From: Putridiphycobacter sp045110285
Lineage (GTDB): Bacteria; Bacteroidota; Bacteroidia; Flavobacteriales_D; Crocinitomicaceae
Length of the DNA stretch: 64,000 nt
Direction: 5' to 3'
Assembly: GCA_045110285.1 (NCBI GenBank)
Contig: JBGCGA010000047.1
Coordinates: 1 to 64,000 of the forward strand
Part shown: piece after piece, positions 51,278 through 59,038 of the stretch
Layout: each line of letters starts with the position of its first letter
Position numbering within the stretch: the stretch's first letter is position 1
Position numbers and translations under genes: made by a program
The notes under the pieces: model-generated
The model's database searches: none
What the model was told of the DNA's origin: nothing
The model's input: the letters and a program-made list of their open reading frames with translations, nothing else

Positions 51278-51546
51278 GTGAGCCCAAGCATTATTTGCCC
51301 TTAAAATTTCAGTTGCATTATACTCGAGCGCTTTTTCAAGAGTACATTCTAAAACGATTGGTGGGGCTTTAGAGACAGTAAAGGCTTTTAGGTGTATTAC
51401 ACAAACACCGTATAGATTCTAGCTAAAGTCCTAGAAAATTACATTTCAAGAGAAGGCGTGTGCAAATAATTACCACGCCTTTTGGTCAAGTTAAGAAATT
51501 CTTGAGCGACTAAGCCACATACAATTGAGGTCTTACCTCTTCTTTA
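51272..51546 (-). pseudogene. Decayed DUF2237 family gene
   Basis: Minus-strand translation gives pieces of a DUF2237 protein in different frames. KTSIVCGLVAQEFLNLTKRR then GNYLHTPSLEM (about 51445-51540), NFLGL for the family NFPGL followed by a stop, a short CLC piece for the family WCLC, and IHLKAFTVSKAPPIVLEC then TLEKALEYNATEIL to the stop (51272-51420). At least two frameshifts and two in-frame stops separate them, and no start codon remains. The hairpin at 51453-51482 falls within it. Function of intact DUF2237 proteins is not known. Confidence 0.82.
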
Positions 51547-51634
51547 GTTGTTGTTCAAAACTAATATATAGTACCTTGTGGAAATTGAACTACAATACGA
51601 TTTGATAGGTGTGCCAAGTACATAAACTCCTCAA
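51547..51634 (-). other. Short gap after the 75-residue protein gene
   Basis: An open stretch reading LIEEFMYLAHLSNRIVVQFP then QGTIY and a stop on the minus strand looks protein-like but is too short to assign; it may be part of the same decay region. Confidence 0.3.
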
Positions 51635-51862
51635 TTAAATCCCTAAATCAGGTCTCCCGTATAAACGAAGTTCAATTTTCTTTTTTTTAACCGTAAGACG
51701 TTTCATAACATCCATTAACTTGTCAGATTTAGTTCGTTTGTAAATTTCATTAATTGCTAAAACAAGACGCTTAGCTTCTTTCGAAGCTCTAATTCTATCG
51801 CTTGTAGACATGTGGCTCATTTTTGCTTTTTCAAATTCTGTTGCTTCTTTTAATATGTCCAT
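51635..51862 (-). CDS. Small basic helical protein, unknown function
   Basis: 75 residues from the methionine at 51860-51862 (MDILKEATEFEKAKMSHMST). It is strongly helical and basic, with KEAKRLVLAINEIYKRTKSD and VKKKKIELRLYGRPDLGI. The earlier in-frame start at 51901 would place residues over a -7 element (51885-51892). The fixed RPDLGI end suggests a conserved family in Bacteroidota, but I cannot name it. Nucleic-acid binding is possible from composition only. Confidence 0.7.
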   Translation of the reverse strand: MDILKEATEFEKAKMSHMSTSDRIRASKEAKRLVLAINEIYKRTKSDKLMDVMKRLTVKKKKIELRLYGRPDLGI

Positions 51863-51884
51863 TGTGTTTTTGTTTAATTTTATC

Positions 51885-51892
51885 CAAAAATA
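51885..51892 (-). promoter_or_regulatory. Likely -7 element (TATTTTTG)
   Basis: The complement reads TATTTTTG, matching TAnnTTTG, 22 nt before the ATG of the 75-residue protein. Confidence 0.4.
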
Positions 51893-51936
51893 CTTAAACA
51901 AAACTGAATTTTGCAGATTGAATTTATTAATAAATC

Positions 51937-53142
51937 TTAATTTTTATATTGTTTACTTTTCTTCATCAATATAAGCAGCAAAGTCATATTGATTAGACCA
52001 ATGCCAACCATTACATTCCAAGTTGTAAAATATCCAAAAGAATCAATCAGCTGGAGACCACCGTTATGACCAAAAATATGTGAGAAGGAAAACCCAATGC
52101 TGTAAAACGCCATATATTGCCCTTGATTTCCGCGCTTTGATCGCTCCATGGCAAAAGCATTAGAAAAAGGGAAAGTTACCATTTCGCCAACAGTCATTAA
52201 AACCATACCAATAAAAATAACACCTATCCAACTGCTAATATTCATCACAGCAAAACTTAGCATAGTTAAAAAAGCGCCGATAAACATTAGGGCTTCTTTT
52301 CTCCATTTTTTATTTTCTAACCATTTGATTAATGGCATTTCAAGTATGGCAATAATAAGCCCGTTAGCACCCAGGAGCAAGCCAATTTCAAATTCAGATA
52401 GGTAAAAACCGTCTTTGTAAAATAGTGGTACAGATGAAAAGTATTGTAAAAAAATGAAGCCGAAAAGGAACATACTTACTACAAATATCCAAAATACTCC
52501 ATCTTTATATGCTGACTCTGGATTATCGATTTTTTCTGTTTCAGTTGCCTTCGCTTTTTTTGGACTTAGCATTTGCACTAAAAGTAAGCCTGCTAATACA
52601 CAAGTAATGCCATCAAGCCAAAATAGTCCGCCATAACCAACTGTTAAAATAATGAATCCTCCAATTGCTGGGCCTGCCGAAAAACCAAGGTTAATAGCCA
52701 AACGTATTAACGTTAATGATCGTGTCCGGTTTTCTGGCTTACTATAAGCGGATAGGGCTACAAACATGGCAGGACGGAAAGTGTCAGCCGCAATCATAAG
52801 CACAAATACACCAAAACATAGGCTTGTAAAACTGTGTAAATACTGGAGGCCAATGAACAAAAATCCGGTAATGAGCAAACTAATTACCATTACTTTATAA
52901 TAACCTATTTTGTCAGTAAGTTGCCCACCTAGCCATGATCCCATAACTGACCCAGCGCCAAAGGCGGTCATAATCCAACCCACTTGGGTAAAATTGAAGC
53001 AAAGGTCTTCGGTAAGATATAACGACATAAAAGGAACCACCATAGTTCCTGCTCGGTTTATAAGTGTAATAAGTGCCAACCACCAAACAGAGGTTGAAAG
53101 ACCAGCAAATGCGCTGATGTATGAGGTAAATATGGTTTTCAT
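51937..53142 (-). CDS. Major facilitator superfamily transporter
   Basis: 401 residues with 12 predicted transmembrane helices and the MFS motif A region GSWLGGQLTDKIGYYKVMV (between helices 2 and 3), RLAINLGFSAGPAIGGF (helix 5, antiporter-like motif C) and a central cytoplasmic loop (SPKKAKATETEKIDNPES, about 194-212). Probably a drug or metabolite efflux proton antiporter of the MdtH/MFS_1 type; the substrate is not predictable. A terminator-type hairpin lies 24 nt upstream on its strand. Confidence 0.9.
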   Translation of the reverse strand: MKTIFTSYISAFAGLSTSVWWLALITLINRAGTMVVPFMSLYLTEDLCFNFTQVGWIMTAFGAGSVMGSWLGGQLTDKIGYYKVMVISLLITGFLFIGLQYLHSFTSLCFGVFVLMIAADTFRPAMFVALSAYSKPENRTRSLTLIRLAINLGFSAGPAIGGFIILTVGYGGLFWLDGITCVLAGLLLVQMLSPKKAKATETEKIDNPESAYKDGVFWIFVVSMFLFGFIFLQYFSSVPLFYKDGFYLSEFEIGLLLGANGLIIAILEMPLIKWLENKKWRKEALMFIGAFLTMLSFAVMNISSWIGVIFIGMVLMTVGEMVTFPFSNAFAMERSKRGNQGQYMAFYSIGFSFSHIFGHNGGLQLIDSFGYFTTWNVMVGIGLINMTLLLILMKKSKQYKN

Positions 53143-53165
53143 TGCGTATTATTTAGTTTTTGGGC

Positions 53166-53194
53166 AAAAAAAAGTCCGACAATTAATGTCGGAC
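53166..53194 (-). terminator. Intrinsic terminator reading toward the MFS gene
   Basis: Perfect 8-bp stem GTCCGACA (53174-53181) with 53187-53194, a 5-nt loop, and, on the minus strand, eight U after the stem (53166-53173). It ends a transcript coming from 53200-53450 or acts as an attenuator in the MFS leader. Confidence 0.72.
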
Positions 53195-53454
53195 CTAACT
53201 ATTTATAAAATTTTGAAATTATAAAGTCAATATAGAGGTACACGACAGCAGGACTCCAGCGAGCAAGGCTTGTTTCTATAAATTCTGACTAACTTCATTT
53301 TGAGCAGTGTTTTTTTGATAGACGCTTACAATGTTAATAGGGTTGGCTACAAAACCTAAAATATAATTTAACAGCCCGTGCACAATACTGACTAAAGCTA
53401 GCCAATGTAAAAAACCTACAAAATTAATTGTAAATTTAGCTCCTATTAAAAGTT
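53195..53454. other. Intergenic region upstream of the MFS and second S66 genes
   Basis: Besides the candidate small ORF, it holds a stretch (53239-53274) that is G+C-richer than its surroundings and can form short hairpins. On the minus strand, TAATTTTG (complement of about 53424-53431) is a -7-like element. I see no tRNA or known riboswitch. Confidence 0.35.
53276..53383 (-). CDS. Candidate small membrane protein or gene remnant
   Basis: A minus-strand frame open from about 53451 to a stop at 53276-53278. It encodes FVGFLHWLALVSIVHGLLNY then ILGFVANPINIVSVYQKN and ends EVSQNL: two hydrophobic helices and a polar tail. No ATG is in frame; the annotated interval starts at a GTG (53381-53383) and gives 35 residues. 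It is followed by the terminator at 53166-53194. It may be a real small protein with a non-ATG start, or the end of a decayed gene. Confidence 0.4.
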   Translation of the reverse strand: MHGLLNYILGFVANPINIVSVYQKNTAQNEVSQNL

Positions 53455-54477
53455 ATGAAAAGGCGTCAGTTTTTGGTAAGTTCAAGTGTTTTGACAGCAA
53501 GTTTAGCAGGCTTGTCAGTTCAATCTCCAGAAACGCAATTGGAAAAAATTGTTCCACCTTCTCTTAAAAAAGGAAGTACCATTGCGCTTACAGCTCCTGC
53601 CGGAGCAATTTTTAGCCCAAAACATATTGAAAAAATGACTCAAATTTTAGAAAAATTTGGGTTTAAGGTGATACTTGGCAAAACGCTTACCCTTCAAGAA
53701 GGGTATTTGGCTGGCTCAGATGTAGAACGGGCAAACGAGTTAAATACCTTTTTTAAAGATAAAACAGTAAATGCCATTTTTACAATGCGCGGCGGCTGGG
53801 GTTGCGGAAGATTATTACATCTAATTGATTATGAGTTAATTCGGCAAAACCCGAAAATCATTATGGGCTTTAGCGACATTACTTCGTTGTTAGTAGCTAT
53901 CACAAAAAAAACAGGCCTCATAACTTTTCATGGTCCATGTGGCTATTCAAGTTGGAATTCATTTTCAACAAAAAGTGTCTATGAAACACTTATAACTGGT
54001 GGAAAAGCAAAATTTGAAAATCCAGATTCTGAAAAAAAACAACTGACAACAATTGTAGCTGGTGATGCCAAAGGAGAAATTCTTGCTGGAAATTTAACGG
54101 TTTTATGCAGTATGATTGGTACCCCATTTGAACCAGTCTGGACGGGAAAAATTCTTTGTTTAGAGGAAATAGGGGAGGAACCATACCGTGTAGATAGGAT
54201 GTTGTGGCAATTGGCTTCGGCTGGTGTCTTAAATAAGTTAAATGGCGTTGTTTTAGGATCTTTTAGAAAATGTGAACCTGAATTTCCTGAAAGGTCTTTT
54301 AGTTTGGATGCGGTCTTAAGGCAGCATTTTAACCACTTAAAAATTCCTGTTTTTAAAGGGGCAAGTTTTGGTCATACCGTCAATAAATATAATTTACCAA
54401 TTGGCGCTTTAGCTAAAATGAACAGCAGCACCTATAGTTTTCAATTATTAGAAAGTCCAACCATTTTTAATGGATAA
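53455..54477 (+). CDS. S66 family peptidase with Tat-type signal
   Basis: 340 residues, about 34 longer at the N-terminus than the S66 protein at 796 because of a twin-arginine-like signal (KRRQFLVSSSVLTASLAGL). Landmarks: LTAPAGAI, RGGWGCG (112-118), nucleophile Ser140 in GFSDIT, acidic Glu237 in CLEEIGEEPYRVDRML, and His307 in SFGHT. Probably a periplasmic LD-carboxypeptidase acting on murein peptides. Its end overlaps the next membrane-protein gene by 8 nt. Confidence 0.88.
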   Translation: MKRRQFLVSSSVLTASLAGLSVQSPETQLEKIVPPSLKKGSTIALTAPAGAIFSPKHIEKMTQILEKFGFKVILGKTLTLQEGYLAGSDVERANELNTFFKDKTVNAIFTMRGGWGCGRLLHLIDYELIRQNPKIIMGFSDITSLLVAITKKTGLITFHGPCGYSSWNSFSTKSVYETLITGGKAKFENPDSEKKQLTTIVAGDAKGEILAGNLTVLCSMIGTPFEPVWTGKILCLEEIGEEPYRVDRMLWQLASAGVLNKLNGVVLGSFRKCEPEFPERSFSLDAVLRQHFNHLKIPVFKGASFGHTVNKYNLPIGALAKMNSSTYSFQLLESPTIFNG

Positions 54478-55984
54478 AGTGTACGATTATATACAGAAAA
54501 ATAAGTGGATTGAGTGGCTTTTATTTGCCATCTGCTTTTGGTTGGTAATTGTTCATTTACATTTAAATAGAGGTTTGGGCGATATGATCCCAGGCTATCA
54601 CTATTGGCGAAAAACAGATACTTACGCGCAAATTCTGAATTATTATTACAATGGCTTCAATTTATTCGATCATGGAATTTATTTCAATCAAATGGAATCA
54701 GGAGGTAAAGCTGTGGCAGAATTTCCATTGTTTTATTATTTAAATGCCCTTCAACTTAAAATTTTTGGCAATCACTTAATTGTTCTTAAAATCAATTGGC
54801 TAATTGTTATGTTTGCTGGTCAGTTTGCTTTATACAAAATAGCTCTTCATTTTGTAAAAAACCATATGCTTGCGCTTACTGTGCCTCTAGTACTTTTTCT
54901 GTCACCTACTTATGTTATTTATACACTAGAGTTTTTACCAGATCCGATTGCGTTGCATCTTGGTTTTGTTGGCCTTTACTTTATCCTAAAATACCATCAA
55001 TCCAATAAAAGAAAACTATTGATTTCAGCACTGATTTTTGTTACAATTTCTGGTATGATGAAACCATTTTTTCTGATTCCGTTTATTGCCTATCTAATTG
55101 TTCTTTCAGTAAATACAGCTATTAAAAAAGAAGGTTTTAAACAGCTACTGCCACTTCTGCTTCCGTTTGTTTTTGTTGGCATTTGGTTTTTGTATATGAA
55201 TTGGTATAACAACAAACATGGGAGTCATTACTTTTTATCGAAACTAAAACCAATTTGGACTGATAAAGACCCTAATTCAATTTGGGAGAAGATGCAGAAT
55301 AAATGGCTGAGCACCTATTTTCATCCTACTTATCTTAATATTTTAGCAGTATTATTAGTAGTGGGTTTAGCTTGGGGCGCATGGAAAAACAGAATTATGG
55401 CTGCTTTTGTTTTGCTAGCGTTTTTAGGAGCAACCACTTATTTTTTACTGCTATTTGGCATGTTAAAGCAACACGATTATTATATTTTTCCTGTTTTATT
55501 CGTTGCACCAGTAGTCGTTTTAATTTTTTGGAAATTATTTTCAGATTCTGTCTCAAATAATATAGTGCAATATACGTTGGGTTTAATTACAATAGCTTTT
55601 ATATACACAAGTATGCATTTTTCATGGTTCGAAAGGCAAAGGAGGTTAAAAAGTAAACCCATTAATGCCACTCATACATTTAGGCCATATCAAAATCTTG
55701 AACCATTTTTATTACGGAATGGTGTTCAAAAAAATGATTTGGTCATTGCTTTTTCTGATAAGTCGCCAAGTTATGCATTAATGCTAATGAACAGAAGAGG
55801 ATGGTCAGGTTTTCAGACCATGTCAAGAAGAGAAAAAGTAACCGATTTAATGGATTTAGGGGCGCAATATATAGTGGTGAATCAGTCGTTACCTCCTAAA
55901 CGAGATTCTGTTTCTTTAGAAGGCGTCACCTTGAATTATATTGCAGACACGAACAATGTATTTATTTATAAATTAACTAAGTAA
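54470..55984 (+). CDS. Polytopic membrane glycosyltransferase-like protein (GT-C type)
   Basis: 504 residues with about ten to eleven transmembrane helices. The first external loop holds GYHYWRKTDTYAQI with acidic Asp near residue 50 and FNQMESGGKAVAEFPLFYY, the pattern of GT-C (ArnT/PMT-like) enzymes that use polyisoprenoid-phosphate sugars; a soluble C-terminal domain of about 110 residues follows. It overlaps the S66 gene by 8 nt, and its stop overlaps the next ATG by 1 nt. Acceptor and sugar unknown. Confidence 0.78.
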   Translation: MDKVYDYIQKNKWIEWLLFAICFWLVIVHLHLNRGLGDMIPGYHYWRKTDTYAQILNYYYNGFNLFDHGIYFNQMESGGKAVAEFPLFYYLNALQLKIFGNHLIVLKINWLIVMFAGQFALYKIALHFVKNHMLALTVPLVLFLSPTYVIYTLEFLPDPIALHLGFVGLYFILKYHQSNKRKLLISALIFVTISGMMKPFFLIPFIAYLIVLSVNTAIKKEGFKQLLPLLLPFVFVGIWFLYMNWYNNKHGSHYFLSKLKPIWTDKDPNSIWEKMQNKWLSTYFHPTYLNILAVLLVVGLAWGAWKNRIMAAFVLLAFLGATTYFLLLFGMLKQHDYYIFPVLFVAPVVVLIFWKLFSDSVSNNIVQYTLGLITIAFIYTSMHFSWFERQRRLKSKPINATHTFRPYQNLEPFLLRNGVQKNDLVIAFSDKSPSYALMLMNRRGWSGFQTMSRREKVTDLMDLGAQYIVVNQSLPPKRDSVSLEGVTLNYIADTNNVFIYKLTK

Positions 55985-58275
55985 TGAAAGAATTTATAAA
56001 TGGTTTAGATTCGGTTTGTAAAAAATGGTATAGCGTTTTTATAGCAGCGCTAGGTCTACTATTTTGCTTTTATCACAAAGTATTACTAAACCTAAATGGT
56101 TTTGTGTTCGCACCAGATGGTGATGGAATCAAGAATTATTATACATATATGTTTCAAGCTAAGTATGGCGATAGTTTTTGGGAATTTAAAGGGATGAATT
56201 ATCCTTTTTATGAGCACATTGTATTTACTGATGCACACCCATTATTGGCATTTATTGTCGGAAAACTAGGTTTGGCAGATTATGGAGTCGGAGTTCTTAA
56301 TTTTTTAATGCTAATTTCTTATCCAATTGCAGCAGTTTTGATTCATTCATTATTTAAACATTATAAGATCTCAAATATGTGGGCATTTTTTGGCGCATTA
56401 AGTGTCTGCTTTCTGTCACCACAAGTTTTTCGACTCACTGGACATTTGTCGCTTTCTTATGTTTTTGCAATTCCATTAATGTGGTATTTAATTTTAAAAA
56501 CAGAGCAATTTAAGACAGCTTTGTGGCCTCTACTAATTTTTGTGACATTGTTTGTTTTCTTTTTTACTCACCCATATTTAGGACTAATACTAGCTGTGTT
56601 TGGATTATTTTATGTTGTAGTTTACTGGTTGTCTGACAGGAGAAAATGGAAGGTATTAGCAGTTAGAATTGTCTTGCCTATCTTTTCTGCTATAGGTTTT
56701 TTTCAGTTACTAGTCTATCTTACCGACACCCATGCTGTTAGGATGAAAAACCCTAGTGGCTTTTTTGATATGTATGCTTTATGGAACTCCTTATTGGTTC
56801 CCCACCATGGCCCTATGAATAAAATTAAACATGCTTTAGGTTGGAGAATGGCAGGCTGGGAAACATGGACATACCTAGGCCTGTTTGTTATTACTATACT
56901 GTTGTTTTCAATAGGATACTACTTTAGGAATAGAAAAAATATTAGCCTTAAAAAAGTGATTAATTCACCTGTTGGCAAAATGTATTTAGTGTCGCATTTG
57001 GTACTTATGTTCGCATTCTGCTTTCCTTTAAAATTTGATTTTTTGAGATGGGTTGTAGACGTTTTAGGCCCATTACAACAATTTAGAGTGTTGGCACGAT
57101 TTGCCTGGGTATATTTTTATGTCGCCAGTGTTTTATCAATGGTTGTTTTGTACCAAATGATGCTGAAAAGCGAAAAGCGAAAGCTGTTTCACATATTTTT
57201 TGCAGCAGGAATAGCTTTTTCAGTTTTAGAATTCTATCCAGTGCATGTTGGCGTTTCGAAAAGTATTTCGCGCATAAAAAACCCTTTTATTTTTTCTAAT
57301 TTGAGTAAAGATGAACAAGAACTAATTACTTGGACTAAGGGGCAAGACTACAACAGTATATTGTTTGTTCCTTTTACACATTTGTCTAGTGAAAACGTAT
57401 TTTTAATGGGGTCGGAAAAAGCAAATTATCATTCATTTTTATTGAGCTATCACACACATTTGCCATTGTTAAACACTGTTACCTCTAGAACTTCTGTTAC
57501 CGAAGCGGTAGCTGTTCACAATTTATTTTCTCCAGAATTTGTGGAAAAATCATTTCAGAATTTATTGCCAGATACTGCAAAAATAATGTTAGTAAAAAAT
57601 AAAGGTGTGCTGAATCCAAATGAGTTAAGAATGACTTATTCCTCGAAAGGTGTTTGGGAAAATGATGAGTTTAATGTGTATGATTTCAATTTTGAAAGGT
57701 GGAATCGCCCGAAGTACTTTAAAGCTGTAAGTCTGCAAAATGACTCTGCAATTTTTAACTTAAAGGATGACTGGCGAGCTGATACCGCAAGTGTAGATTT
57801 TATATACGAATCGTTTAATGATTTTAAAGAAGAACGAACTTGGAATGGAAACGGCGCCTTAGCAGGGCAAAAAAACGGGTTTCATGTAATAAAGAATAAT
57901 ATTAAGCTAGAGCCTGGAAAATACATTTGTAGTTTTTGGTACAATTACAGAATTGACAGAGCCGATCAGGAGGCAATTGTCGAGCAAAAGTTTAGTAGCG
58001 GAAATGGAGAATGGGTGGCTAAAAATGATATACGTCAATCAAATCATATTATTGGGGATTGGTTATTAGTGGAAATTCCATTCTTTGTGGCGGATTCTGT
58101 AGAATCAACCAGCATAATTTTATCGGGAAATAAGAGTAAAAAATGGTTTATTGTTGATGACTTACTGATTAGAAAAGAAGGTGGTCGGCCTTTATTCAAA
58201 GACGCAGAAGTTGATGGTGAACCGTATTTTATCTACAATAACTATTGGCTCAAAACAGCATCATTTTCTAAATAA
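55984..58275 (+). CDS. Large polytopic membrane protein with C-terminal beta domain
   Basis: 763 residues: about eleven transmembrane helices (residues 15-420), a conserved first loop FAPDGDGIKNYYTYMFQAKY and FTDAHPLLAFIVGKL that resembles GT-C or YfhO-like transferases, then a soluble part, ending in a beta-sandwich-like domain (about 600-745, FIYESFNDFKEERTWNGNGA, LEPGKYICSFWYNY, WLLVEIPFFV) similar in layout to carbohydrate-binding modules. Starts within the stop of the previous gene (TAATG). Converges with the GT2 gene, overlapping it by 15 nt. Confidence 0.75.
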   Translation: MKEFINGLDSVCKKWYSVFIAALGLLFCFYHKVLLNLNGFVFAPDGDGIKNYYTYMFQAKYGDSFWEFKGMNYPFYEHIVFTDAHPLLAFIVGKLGLADYGVGVLNFLMLISYPIAAVLIHSLFKHYKISNMWAFFGALSVCFLSPQVFRLTGHLSLSYVFAIPLMWYLILKTEQFKTALWPLLIFVTLFVFFFTHPYLGLILAVFGLFYVVVYWLSDRRKWKVLAVRIVLPIFSAIGFFQLLVYLTDTHAVRMKNPSGFFDMYALWNSLLVPHHGPMNKIKHALGWRMAGWETWTYLGLFVITILLFSIGYYFRNRKNISLKKVINSPVGKMYLVSHLVLMFAFCFPLKFDFLRWVVDVLGPLQQFRVLARFAWVYFYVASVLSMVVLYQMMLKSEKRKLFHIFFAAGIAFSVLEFYPVHVGVSKSISRIKNPFIFSNLSKDEQELITWTKGQDYNSILFVPFTHLSSENVFLMGSEKANYHSFLLSYHTHLPLLNTVTSRTSVTEAVAVHNLFSPEFVEKSFQNLLPDTAKIMLVKNKGVLNPNELRMTYSSKGVWENDEFNVYDFNFERWNRPKYFKAVSLQNDSAIFNLKDDWRADTASVDFIYESFNDFKEERTWNGNGALAGQKNGFHVIKNNIKLEPGKYICSFWYNYRIDRADQEAIVEQKFSSGNGEWVAKNDIRQSNHIIGDWLLVEIPFFVADSVESTSIILSGNKSKKWFIVDDLLIRKEGGRPLFKDAEVDGEPYFIYNNYWLKTASFSK

Positions 58276-58998
58276 AACCTTCACAAAATTAAGCGATTCT
58301 TTAGCTAAAATTTTAAAATTTACCTTGCTAAAAACAATGCCCGGCTTTAGCTCTACAGGAACTGTTTTGTGACTTAATTTTCGTTTACTCACCAATTTTA
58401 CAAACTCTAAATCAAATAAAAATCGATTAATTTCAGTTTGTAAAAAAACAGTTGAACCTTTTTTATTGAAGCCTTTAATACCGCACTGTGTATCGTCAGT
58501 TGGAAGTTTAAGAAATGATTTTAAAATACCGCGCAAAGTTTTGGAAATCACTTTTCTGAACCAGGGCGTTTTTTTATAGTAGCTAGTATCTCTTCTGCCT
58601 AAAACGGCGTCATAACCATTGAGCAACTCTTGATAAATGGCAAAAAAACTTTCTTCAGTGTAAGGAAAGTCAATATCAGTATATATAATAGGGTAGTTTT
58701 TAACGGCTTTTACACCTTGCCTTAGGGCGTATCCTTTGCCCATATTGATTTTGTATTCTATAATATTACACCCTTCTATTCTCGATTTTAACAGGTCGAT
58801 TTCTTTGCTACTAGTGTTTTGTTTAGATCCATCAATTACAATAATTAAAGAAATTGTAGCATCTATTTTATTTTGAACTTTTAAGGTTGTGTCAACTACA
58901 TTTTCCGCCCAACCTGCAACAGGATTGTAGCATGGCAAAACAATTGTGAGTTTAGCTTTTGGCACAGTATTTAACGACATTAATTTGCTAAAATACAT
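58261..58998 (-). CDS. Family 2 glycosyltransferase (polyprenyl-phosphate sugar synthase type)
   Basis: 245 residues with GT-A motifs: LTIVLPCYNP (nucleotide), IVIDGSK, NMGKGYALRQGVKA, the DxD-type YTDIDFPY, GRRDTSYYKK, and TQCGIKGF near the acceptor site. This combination is that of dolichyl/undecaprenyl-phosphate mannose or glucose synthases. It would supply the lipid-linked sugar for the two neighbouring membrane transferases, although it is on the opposite strand. No C-terminal membrane helices are visible. Confidence 0.88.
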   Translation of the reverse strand: MYFSKLMSLNTVPKAKLTIVLPCYNPVAGWAENVVDTTLKVQNKIDATISLIIVIDGSKQNTSSKEIDLLKSRIEGCNIIEYKINMGKGYALRQGVKAVKNYPIIYTDIDFPYTEESFFAIYQELLNGYDAVLGRRDTSYYKKTPWFRKVISKTLRGILKSFLKLPTDDTQCGIKGFNKKGSTVFLQTEINRFLFDLEFVKLVSKRKLSHKTVPVELKPGIVFSKVNFKILAKESLNFVKVLFRK

Positions 58999-59038
58999 AG
59001 TTAGTATTAATAGCCTATCAAATTAACGAAATTATTAC

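Noticed and set aside
51453..51482. Hairpin AAGGCGTG/CACGCCTT taken first as a terminator
   Set aside because: It lies inside the DUF2237 remnant, in the TKRRGN-HTP codons, with only three T after it and a 13-nt loop.
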